From the NCBI GenBank assembly GCA_031255975.1, contig JAIRRM010000021.1:1-12255 (forward strand): a stretch of DNA of 12,255 bases. Reading direction: 5' to 3'. The translations under genes and the position numbers were made by a program. Source of the stretch: Propionibacteriaceae bacterium (lineage in GTDB: Bacteria; Actinomycetota; Actinomycetes; Propionibacteriales; Propionibacteriaceae). Below, one piece after another: positions 1 to 6,333 of this stretch; position 1 is the first letter of the stretch, and every line of letters starts with the position of its first letter. The notes beneath the pieces were generated by a model that saw nothing but the letters and a program-made list of their open reading frames with translations, was not told the DNA's origin and ran no database searches.

Positions 1-17
1 CGGCTGAAAAAGGCCGT

Positions 18-1649
18 ATGCCGCGGTTGCTGTCGGCCACCGTGGCGATGTCGTCGGGCACGATCGTCTCAAAGGCTCTCGGGCTGGTACGGGTGCTACT
101 GGTCGGCAATCTGCTGGGCAACAACTCTCGGCAGGGCACCATGTATATGGTCGCCACCACGGTGCCGAGCAGTCTGTACCTGTTGCTGGCCGGCGGGGCG
201 CTCAACGCCGTCCTGGTGCCGGAGTTGGTACGTCATATGCACGAGGACGACGACGACGGAGAGGCGTACACCAATCGCGTCATGACGGCCTTCCTACTGC
301 TGGTGGCCATACTGGCAGTGGTACTCACGCTGCTTTCCCCGTTCATCACGGCGTTGTATTCGCAGAGTGAATGGCGCGGTGCCGCTCTGGCAGACCAATA
401 TCGCTCGATGGTGTTTTTGACAACGCTCTGTCTGCCGCAGGTGTTTTTCTACGGCATGTTCTTCGTAGGTGCCCAGGTGCTCAATGCCCGGGGGTCGTTC
501 GGGCCGATGATGTGGGCACCGGTGGGTAACAACGTAATTCAGGTGTTGGTGCTGGGGTGTTACGCCTGGGTGTGGGGCTTCCACACCGACACTTCGGGTG
601 CGTTCACCACCAATCAGGTGTTGCTGTTGGGCATCGGTTCGCTGGTCGGCATCGTGGTGCAGGCGGTGTTGTTGTGGGCGTTCATGAAACGTACCGGATT
701 CCGCTACCGCCCCCGGTTTGATTTGGTCGGGATGGGGCTGGGCCGCATCTTTACGATCGCCAAGTGGACGCTGGGCCTGGTCATCCTGGGTCAGATCGGC
801 TCATGGTTGTTCACCCGAATTGGTTCCGAGGCGGTGGTGGGTGGCAGCGGCGCCGGGAACCTGGCGTATGAGTCCGCGGCGCTGTTCTCGCTGCTGCCCA
901 ATACGCTTGTAACGGTGTCTATCGCCACGGCGTTGCTGCCGGAGATGTCCCGGGCGGCGGCGCGCGGCGACAACGGATTGCTCGGTGCGCTGTTGGGGCG
1001 TGGTATCCGGCTGTCGTCCGTCGCGGCGTTGCCGTTGATTGCGATACTGGCCGCACTCGCCATGCCTATCGCCACGCTGTTCTACTCGGTTGAGAAGGGC
1101 GGTGTGCTGGTCGGGTGGACGCTGGTGGTATTGGCCATAGTCGAGATTCCATACCTGGTGCAGTTCCTCATCATGCGGGCGTTTTACGCCATGGAGGACA
1201 CCAAGAGCCCGTTCCTGGCCACGGCGGTGTTCGAGGCGGTGCGGCTGAGCCTGGTGCTGGTGCTGTTCGAGGTGGTGGGAATTGCCGCAGATCGGGTAGC
1301 TCCGACACTTGCGTTTTGCTACCTTGTGGGGAGTTGTGTGCAGGTGGCATGGCTGGTGGCGCGAATGCGCCGGGTTGCCGTCGGGGTCGAGTTCACTGGT
1401 TCGCTGCGGTATCTGATTCGGGTGACGTTGGCGTGTGTGCCCGGCAACATCGTCGCCTGGCTCGTCTGTTGGTTCCAGGCGGCGCATTGGCCCGGGTTCT
1501 GGCAGCAGTTCGCGGCCTTGGCGATTGGCGGCGTGATTTCGTTGGCGTCGTATCTGGTGCTGGCGCGGGTTTGTGGGGTGAGAGAGATCTCGGATGTGAT
1601 CTCTATGCTGCGGAGGCGATTCCAGAGGGGTGCGATTACGGATGATTGA
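18..1649 (+). CDS. murJ: MurJ/MviN-type lipid II flippase (murein biosynthesis integral membrane protein)
   Basis: A 543-residue, almost wholly hydrophobic protein of the MOP-superfamily MurJ/MviN type. Family members move lipid-linked peptidoglycan precursor (lipid II) from the inner to the outer face of the plasma membrane. The N-terminus shows the family pattern SGTIVSKALGLVR (residues 13-25), then a VPSSLYLLLAGGALNAVLVP stretch (about 49-68) matching the segment around transmembrane helix 2, and repeated hydrophobic helices to about residue 520. The chain stops after the membrane domain, so it lacks the cytoplasmic pseudokinase extension of mycobacterial MviN. The ATG at 18 has a modest purine-rich AAAAGG upstream, but the frame stays open to the left edge, so a longer N-terminus cannot be excluded. 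Its end overlaps the next gene. It is flanked by an MFS exporter rather than the trx/par cluster familiar next to mviN in many actinobacteria. The family call is firm; flippase activity is inferred. Confidence 0.88.
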   Translation: MPRLLSATVAMSSGTIVSKALGLVRVLLVGNLLGNNSRQGTMYMVATTVPSSLYLLLAGGALNAVLVPELVRHMHEDDDDGEAYTNRVMTAFLLLVAILAVVLTLLSPFITALYSQSEWRGAALADQYRSMVFLTTLCLPQVFFYGMFFVGAQVLNARGSFGPMMWAPVGNNVIQVLVLGCYAWVWGFHTDTSGAFTTNQVLLLGIGSLVGIVVQAVLLWAFMKRTGFRYRPRFDLVGMGLGRIFTIAKWTLGLVILGQIGSWLFTRIGSEAVVGGSGAGNLAYESAALFSLLPNTLVTVSIATALLPEMSRAAARGDNGLLGALLGRGIRLSSVAALPLIAILAALAMPIATLFYSVEKGGVLVGWTLVVLAIVEIPYLVQFLIMRAFYAMEDTKSPFLATAVFEAVRLSLVLVLFEVVGIAADRVAPTLAFCYLVGSCVQVAWLVARMRRVAVGVEFTGSLRYLIRVTLACVPGNIVAWLVCWFQAAHWPGFWQQFAALAIGGVISLASYLVLARVCGVREISDVISMLRRRFQRGAITDD

Positions 1650-2886
1650 CGCGGATTCAGGATACGTAGAACCGCCACGCTACCGCGCCACCCCTAAATA
1701 CGTGCTGATGCTGGGCGTGATGAGTGCCCTGGGGGCCGTCTCCACCGACATGTATCTGCCCAACCTGCCGGATGTGGCCGGCGATCTGGGTACGTCGGAG
1801 ACCATGGCGCAGATAACCATGACATCAATGATGATCGGTGGCGCGATTGGGCAGATCACCGTGGGGCCGCTCTCCGACAGATTCGGACGCCGCGCGCCCG
1901 CGCTGTTGGGCACCGCGCTGCATGTGCTCACCGCCATCGGTTGTGCGTTTGCCCCAGCCATCGCCCCACTCATCGGATTGCGGCTGATGATGGGTATCTT
2001 CAACGCCTCGGCTGGGGTTACCTCCATGGCCATCATCCGGGATCGTTTCATAGGCCGGGAGGCGAGCGCCCTGATGAGTCGGTTGATGCTGGTGATCGGC
2101 GTTGCCCCGCTGCTCGCCCCCACCATCGGTTCATTAATCGGTGACTGGGCCGGGTGGCGCGGAGTGTTCTTCGCGTTGGCGGTTTACGGCGTGGTGTTGT
2201 GGCTGGTCATCTGGTTGAAACTGCCGGAGACGTTGCCCCGCGAACGTCGGGTGATGAATCTGCCCTGGAAGACGTTCGGCGTGCTGCTGCGTGATCGCTA
2301 CTTCGTGGGGTTGGCGGTGCTGCCCAGTCTGCTCTCAGCGGTGCTGATGAGTTATGTGGTGGGTTCTCCGTTCGTGCTCAAAGAGGGCTACGGCTTGACT
2401 TCGTTGCAGTTCTCGCTGGTGTTCGCCTGCAACGGCATGGGGCTGGTGGCCGGTGCGCAGTTGAACGCCGCGCTGGTGAAACACTTCACCTCTGCGCAGA
2501 TCCTCCGGGTGTCACTGCCAGTTACCGGTATCCTGGCGCTGGTGCTGTTGCTGGTCGGCGGCACCGGCTACGGCGGGCTACCGGGGTTGTTGCTGAGCCT
2601 GTTCGCACTGGTGTTCACTATCAACATCTCGCCACCGAATGCCGCCGCGTTGGCGTTGGCCCGTCACGGCGAAACCGCCGGTACGGCCGCCAGTTTCATC
2701 GGGTTTCTACAGGGCGTGGTGCCCGCCACCGTAGCCCCGCTGGTGTCCATCTTTGGCGGTAGCACCGCCAACATGGCGGCGGTAATGGCCAGTGCGGCTT
2801 TTGCGGCCATTATCGTGCTGGCTAGCGTGACCCCGATTTACCGGAGCGGCGGGGTGGCGGAGTTGGATTCCGCGACCTTGCAGTGA
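1642..2886 (+). CDS. MFS drug-resistance transporter, Bcr/CflA type
   Basis: A 12-helix major facilitator of the Bcr/CflA drug:proton antiporter group, expected to sit in the plasma membrane and export small toxic molecules. Counting from the ATG at 1642 (414 residues), helix 1 carries STDMYLPNLP (about 34-43), the loop after helix 2 has MFS motif A GPLSDRFGRR (75-84), and helix 5 has the antiporter motif C region GVAPLLAPTIGS (153-164), followed by the GWRGVFF turn. These three features are typical of Bcr/CflA proteins. The frame is open from a GTG at 1630. I prefer ATG 1642 because AGAGGGG at 1624-1630 lies 11 nt ahead of it, whereas GTG 1630 has only a distant GGAGG. Either start overlaps the flippase stop codon (by 8 or 20 nt), so the two genes are probably cotranscribed and translationally coupled. 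The substrate cannot be predicted; drug, amino acid or siderophore export are all possible. Confidence 0.88.
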   Translation: MIDADSGYVEPPRYRATPKYVLMLGVMSALGAVSTDMYLPNLPDVAGDLGTSETMAQITMTSMMIGGAIGQITVGPLSDRFGRRAPALLGTALHVLTAIGCAFAPAIAPLIGLRLMMGIFNASAGVTSMAIIRDRFIGREASALMSRLMLVIGVAPLLAPTIGSLIGDWAGWRGVFFALAVYGVVLWLVIWLKLPETLPRERRVMNLPWKTFGVLLRDRYFVGLAVLPSLLSAVLMSYVVGSPFVLKEGYGLTSLQFSLVFACNGMGLVAGAQLNAALVKHFTSAQILRVSLPVTGILALVLLLVGGTGYGGLPGLLLSLFALVFTINISPPNAAALALARHGETAGTAASFIGFLQGVVPATVAPLVSIFGGSTANMAAVMASAAFAAIIVLASVTPIYRSGGVAELDSATLQ

Positions 2887-2922
2887 GCGGGGTTCGGGTT
2901 CTCGCACCGCGCGCGTCAACCA
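2887..2922. other. Short gap between convergent genes
   Basis: These 36 bases separate the ends of the MFS gene (plus strand) and the acetyltransferase gene (minus strand). GCAGT at 2880-2884 can pair with ACTGC at 2925-2929, and GCGG at 2887-2890 with CCGC at 2907-2910. This could be a weak shared terminator, but the stems are short and there is no T-tract, so I do not call one. Confidence 0.3.
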
Positions 2923-3558
2923 CTACTGCCAAGAATCGTCTGGCTCCATCGGGTCACCGCGTCTGATTTCGGCGCTCCAGGCGGGATGCCCGTCGCATTC
3001 GGTGGGGCCGGTGTAGTGGAAGCCACAGCGTTGCGCCACGGCTTTACTGGCATGGTTTTCCAGGTGAGCACGCCACGTTACCCGGTCGTAGTCGAGCAAC
3101 CCGTCGGGGTAGAACGCGAACTCCAGCACTCTCTTGACCGCTGCGGTCATCAGCCCGCGGTGCCAATAGCGCTCATCCAGCCAGTAACCGATTTCGCCGT
3201 ATCCGGCACTCTCACCATTCGGGTTGAACCAGGCTTTGATGCCGACGCAGCCGACCAGTCCGTCGTCGTCGCCTGGCTCGGGTGACAATCTGATGGCCCA
3301 AACCAATTCACGCCACTCCAATCCGGCCAACGCGGGCAGCCCACCCGCACCGAAGGCTTGCCAGGCGCGCCGTGTCAGCTCCTCGCAGAAGCTGACGGCG
3401 TGTTCATGTTCGTACGGGCTGGGCAGGGTGGTGTACGCCTGAATGGCCGGGTGCTGACAGATCTGGTACACCCGCTCGGTGTCGCTGGCGCGTACCGGGG
3501 TGAGCCGTACCCGCCCGAGTTCGGCGGCGACGACGGGGGTGAGCATGAACCTTTCCAT
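2923..3558 (-). CDS. GNAT-family N-acetyltransferase, RimJ/RimL type
   Basis: A 211-residue acetyl-CoA-dependent acetyltransferase of the GNAT fold, closest in pattern to the RimJ/RimL group that acetylates protein N-termini or small amines. After an opening RLTPVRASD (17-25, strand 1), the acetyl-CoA-binding region reads GEIGYWLDERYWHRGLMTAA (121-140), with R134-G135-L136-M137-T138 in the pyrophosphate-loop position. The late motif ENHASKAVAQRCGF (167-180) is the usual N-x-AS-x-x-V-x-x-x-x-GF signature. The ATG at 3558 (codon at 3556-3558) is chosen because a GAGGG ribosome site lies 5 nt upstream (plus-strand 3564-3568). A longer reading frame to 3720 would run antiparallel-in-frame through the neighbouring regulator and gives non-family sequence. 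Its ribosome site overlaps the stop codon of the upstream WhiB-like gene, so the two should be coexpressed. The substrate is unknown; the regulator linkage is suggestive only. Confidence 0.85.
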   Translation of the reverse strand: MERFMLTPVVAAELGRVRLTPVRASDTERVYQICQHPAIQAYTTLPSPYEHEHAVSFCEELTRRAWQAFGAGGLPALAGLEWRELVWAIRLSPEPGDDDGLVGCVGIKAWFNPNGESAGYGEIGYWLDERYWHRGLMTAAVKRVLEFAFYPDGLLDYDRVTWRAHLENHASKAVAQRCGFHYTGPTECDGHPAWSAEIRRGDPMEPDDSWQ

Positions 3559-3566
3559 ATCAGCCC

Positions 3567-3884
3567 TCAGCGGCGTACGCTCGCCGTACCTACTCCGCCA
3601 ATGATCGCCCCACCGGTCGCGTTGACGGTGCCCAGCACCTGCGCCCAAGAGGTCACCTCGGGGCGTTGCCGGAGCAGTTGGCGCCGTTCCCGCTCGGTCA
3701 TCCCACCCCAGACGCCCCATTCGATATGGTTGTCGAGGGCTTCGGCCAAACAGTTAGCCCGTACCGAGCAGCCGAAACAGATGGTTTTGGCGCGTTTCTG
3801 GTCACGGGCTTCAGGAAAAAGTTGATCGTTCATGCCACGGCAGGCAGCGAGCGGCGTCCAATCGTCAGCCCGCGTGTGCGCCAT
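3567..3884 (-). CDS. whiB4: WhiB-family iron-sulfur transcriptional regulator, WhiB4/WblA-like
   Basis: A 105-residue WhiB-like protein. WhiB proteins bind a [4Fe-4S] cluster through four cysteines and act as redox- or NO-sensing regulators, usually with the principal sigma factor. The four ligands are visible: C15, then CFGC (C36, C39) and C45, followed by the G(V/I)WGG turn GVWGG (57-61). The segment ALDNHIEWGVWGGMTERERR and the following RPEVTSW recall WhiB4/WblA rather than other paralogues. The neighbouring divergent class A PBP plus metallophosphoesterase agrees with the whiB4 locus of mycobacteria and wblA of Streptomyces, as I remember them. The C-terminal tail (about 85-105) is Gly/Ala/Val-rich with only a terminal RR, less basic than usual for a DNA-contacting tail. 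The start is ATG 3884, since a strong GAGGAGG lies 6 nt upstream; a TTG directly before it (3887) is unlikely. The family is certain; the exact orthology is likely. Confidence 0.9.
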   Translation of the reverse strand: MAHTRADDWTPLAACRGMNDQLFPEARDQKRAKTICFGCSVRANCLAEALDNHIEWGVWGGMTERERRQLLRQRPEVTSWAQVLGTVNATGGAIIGGVGTASVRR

Positions 3885-3890
3885 CAAAAT

Positions 3891-3897
3891 CCTCCTC
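3891..3897 (-). promoter_or_regulatory. Strong ribosome binding site for the WhiB-like gene
   Basis: On the minus strand this reads GAGGAGG, 6 nt before the ATG at 3884. It fixes ATG 3884 over the adjacent TTG 3887, and it contrasts with the divergent PBP gene, which has no such site. Confidence 0.8.
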
Positions 3898-3916
3898 GGA
3901 AGAGGGTGGTCTCCTT

Positions 3917-3947
3917 ACGTTACTCCACGCGGGTGGTCGTAATCCAA
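3917..3947 (-). promoter_or_regulatory. Candidate promoter of the WhiB-like/acetyltransferase pair
   Basis: On the minus strand a TTGGAT box (plus-strand 3942-3947) is followed after 19 nt by TAACGT (3917-3922), which fits the TANNNT -10 form used by actinobacterial housekeeping sigma factors. The transcript would start about 25-30 nt before the ATG, consistent with the strong ribosome site. The spacing is at the long end, so this is a moderate prediction. Confidence 0.4.
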
Positions 3948-3955
3948 ATAGGATT
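3941..3955. promoter_or_regulatory. Inverted repeat AATCC-N5-GGATT, possible operator
   Basis: A perfect 5-bp inverted repeat, AATCC-AAATA-GGATT, lies in the divergent region and covers the proposed -35 box of the WhiB-like gene. It is A/T-rich compared with its surroundings. It could bind a dimeric regulator or be chance. No regulator can be assigned. Confidence 0.35.
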
Positions 3956-4025
3956 CTCCAGATGGCGAGTTGCTGTGCCAAACAGGCCCCAATTCTGGGT
4001 ATAACGGCCGATAACCGCTTCAGAG

Positions 4026-4031
4026 TAGACT
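4026..4031 (+). promoter_or_regulatory. -10 box for the class A PBP gene, apparently leaderless
   Basis: TAGACT ends 7 nt before the PBP ATG (4039). Transcription normally begins about 7 nt after the -10 hexamer, so the mRNA would begin at or next to the A of the start codon. There is no purine-rich ribosome site before the ATG, which supports a leaderless transcript. No good -35 box is seen. ATAAC occurs twice, exactly 10 bp apart (4001-4005 and 4011-4015), just upstream and may be an activator site. Confidence 0.5.
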
Positions 4032-4038
4032 CCTTGCC

Positions 4039-6330
4039 ATGGCCAAAAAGAACATGTCGCCGCTTGGGACGCGAATGCTCGGGTTTGTATGCTTCTCAGT
4101 TGCCGCTGGGTTGCTCATGGCTGGGCTGGCGGTGCCCGTAGTCGCCATGATGTCTGGCGTGGTCAACGCCGCGGCACAGGACATCAACTCGATGCCGCTC
4201 GACCTCGACATCCCCCAGGCATCGGAGGAGACGACCATTTTGGCCGCCGACGGTAGCCTGATCGGCACCATTGGAGATTACAGCCGCAAATGGGTGCCGC
4301 TGGACGAGATCTCGCCCGTCATGCGAGACGCCATCGTGGCCATTGAAGACCACCGGTTCTACGAACACGGCGCGCTCGACCTGAAAGGCTTCTTCCGAGC
4401 GCTAGCGGTGAATGTGCTCGGTGGCAGTATGCAGGGTGCCTCGTCGATCACGCAGCAGTACGTGAAACTGGTACGCTCCCAGACCGCCTGGGACAAAGGC
4501 GACAAAGACGGCTATGACGCGGCCGTCGCCTCCACCGTTGACCGCAAGATTTCGGAGTTGCGCTACGCCATCGGCGTGGAACACAGCCGTACCAAGGATG
4601 AGATTCTGGAGGGCTATCTCAACCTGGCCTACTTCGGCGATGGTGCCTACGGTGTGGAAGCTGCGGCCAACCACTTCTTCGGGGTGTCCGCGAAAGAGCT
4701 TACGCTGCCCCAGGCGGCGATGATTGCCGGGTTGGTGCAAAACCCCGCCGCCACCGATCCGGTGAGTAACCTGGAGGCTGCCATCGCGCGCCGTAACGTG
4801 GTGCTTGACCGGATGGCCCACCCAGAGGTGGGCATGATTACCCAGGCAGAGGCTGATGCAGCCAAAGCCGAGCCTTTCGACCAGACCAAAGTGGTGCCGT
4901 TCAACGAGGGGTGCGCGTTCTCCAAATACCCGTTCGTCTGCCAGTACATCGAGTACTTGTTCGAGTCGGAGCAGATGGAGTTGCACGGCGCTACTCCCCA
5001 AGCTCGTAAGAACTATTTACGCCGCGGCGGTCTCACCATCCACACCACCATCGATCCGGTGGCCATGGACGCCGCGATAGCGTCCCTGACAGCCACGGCG
5101 GCCCCGTCAGACCCGGTGATCGCGGTGGCGTCAACCGTGGAAGCGGGTACCGGGCGTATCCTCGTGATGGCGCAATCCCGTCCGGTGATGGGTAATGACA
5201 CCGCCGCCGGTGAAACGTTCTACAACTACAACGTGGAGAACTGGATGGGTGGCGCGGAAGGTTTCCAAGCTGGCTCCACGTTCAAGACGTTCACCCTGGC
5301 CACCGCGCTACAGCAAGGTGCCTCAGTCGGGCACTATTACGACGCCCCGAAACGGCTGGACATGGCCAAGGATGTTTTCATGTCGTGCGAAGGAGGGGAG
5401 AAGCCTTATTGGGTCGTGGGTAACTACGGTCTTAGCGGTTTCGGTCAGATCACTTTGACCACGGCGACGATCGAGTCGGTGAACACCTACTACGCGCAGC
5501 TTATCCGCGATGTCGGCGTGTGCGCCACGGTGCGGATGGCCCAGGCGGCGGGTATTCACGCCGCTATGAACCATCCCGGCACCGGTGGTCACGACCTCAT
5601 TGACGATTACCACTTCGACAGGATACCCGCGTTCACCTTGGGAGCAGCCGAGATCGCCCCGCTGAACGAGGCGGAGGCGTACGCTACGTTCGCCGCCCGT
5701 GGTATGCACTGTAGCCCCATCATCATCGACGCCATGGAAGACCGCAACGGCAAGTCGTTGCCGGTGCCGAGCGCCAACTGCCAGCAGACGATTGACCCGG
5801 AAGTGGCCGATGGCGTGGCGGCTATGCTGCGCCAGGTGGTTACATCCGGCCCAGCCTCTTATGGGCGCATCCCGGGGCCTTGGCCGCAGGCGGGCAAGAC
5901 CGGCACCACCGATAACGCTGAAGGTTTCTGGTTGGCCATGTTCACCAGGAACGTAGCTACGGTCGCCGGAGTGGCGCGAGATAAGGCCGACCCCTTCTGG
6001 GATGGGCGCGGCAAGAGCCTCCAGTACCTGACGCTGCCGTCTGGAAAACGCCTTGGTGGTGGTTCCGGGCCCACCAACGGCGCGACCATGAAGGCGATTA
6101 TGACTGCCGTCCTCGCCGATATGCCAGCGATACCGTTCGACGCTTATACGCCAATCCGGGGCCCGTTCCAGAACCGTATGACTCCGACCCCGACCGAGCC
6201 ACCGGAAGAACTGCCGATCACGTCGGCGTACACCCCTACGCCTTCGCTGACCCCATCTCCGACTACTTCGCCGTCGTTGACGCCCACCCCGCCAGAGACA
6301 CCATCGGTGACCCCGACTACCACTCCTTGA
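4039..6330 (+). CDS. Bifunctional class A penicillin-binding protein (peptidoglycan glycosyltransferase/DD-transpeptidase), PonA2-like
   Basis: A 763-residue enzyme that polymerises lipid II into glycan strands and crosslinks the stem peptides outside the membrane. One signal-anchor helix lies at about 13-40. The glycosyltransferase (GT51) domain follows: catalytic glutamate E103 in AIEDHRFYEH, the QGASSITQQYVKL motif (132-144), and EGYLNLAYFGDGAYGVEAAA (191-210). The transpeptidase domain has all three active-site motifs: S413-T-F-K416, S480-V-N482 and K620-T-G-T-T. Residues 714-763 form a Thr/Pro/Ser-rich tail. No PASTA repeat is visible, unlike M. tuberculosis PonA2. Several paired cysteines (C292, C301; C450, C493; C558, C581) could form disulfides in this exported protein. 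ATG 4039 sits directly after a -10 box, with the WhiB-like gene divergent and a metallophosphoesterase 3 bp downstream. Both enzymatic halves look active. The PonA2 relationship rests on synteny and pattern. Confidence 0.95.
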   Translation: MAKKNMSPLGTRMLGFVCFSVAAGLLMAGLAVPVVAMMSGVVNAAAQDINSMPLDLDIPQASEETTILAADGSLIGTIGDYSRKWVPLDEISPVMRDAIVAIEDHRFYEHGALDLKGFFRALAVNVLGGSMQGASSITQQYVKLVRSQTAWDKGDKDGYDAAVASTVDRKISELRYAIGVEHSRTKDEILEGYLNLAYFGDGAYGVEAAANHFFGVSAKELTLPQAAMIAGLVQNPAATDPVSNLEAAIARRNVVLDRMAHPEVGMITQAEADAAKAEPFDQTKVVPFNEGCAFSKYPFVCQYIEYLFESEQMELHGATPQARKNYLRRGGLTIHTTIDPVAMDAAIASLTATAAPSDPVIAVASTVEAGTGRILVMAQSRPVMGNDTAAGETFYNYNVENWMGGAEGFQAGSTFKTFTLATALQQGASVGHYYDAPKRLDMAKDVFMSCEGGEKPYWVVGNYGLSGFGQITLTTATIESVNTYYAQLIRDVGVCATVRMAQAAGIHAAMNHPGTGGHDLIDDYHFDRIPAFTLGAAEIAPLNEAEAYATFAARGMHCSPIIIDAMEDRNGKSLPVPSANCQQTIDPEVADGVAAMLRQVVTSGPASYGRIPGPWPQAGKTGTTDNAEGFWLAMFTRNVATVAGVARDKADPFWDGRGKSLQYLTLPSGKRLGGGSGPTNGATMKAIMTAVLADMPAIPFDAYTPIRGPFQNRMTPTPTEPPEELPITSAYTPTPSLTPSPTTSPSLTPTPPETPSVTPTTTP

Positions 6331-6333
6331 CGG

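Noticed and set aside
1..16. Small hairpin CGGC-N8-GCCG before the flippase ATG
   Set aside because: Only four base pairs, cut by the window edge, and possibly coding if the gene starts further left.
801..1487. Minus-strand open frame of 228 codons within the flippase gene
   Set aside because: Arg/Gln/His-rich shadow of the flippase reading frame, with no motif and no ribosome site.
3559..3720. N-terminal extension of the acetyltransferase to 3720
   Set aside because: The added 54 residues lie over the WhiB-like coding region in another frame and are not acetyltransferase-like; ATG 3558 has a proper ribosome site.
3885..3887. TTG as start of the WhiB-like gene
   Set aside because: It only adds one residue, and the spacing from GAGGAGG favours the ATG at 3884.
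6178..6330. Tandem DNA repeat at the end of the PBP gene
   Set aside because: The Thr/Pro-rich protein tail gives a repetitive look, but the codons vary and no exact repeat unit is present, so it is low-complexity coding sequence rather than a repeat element.
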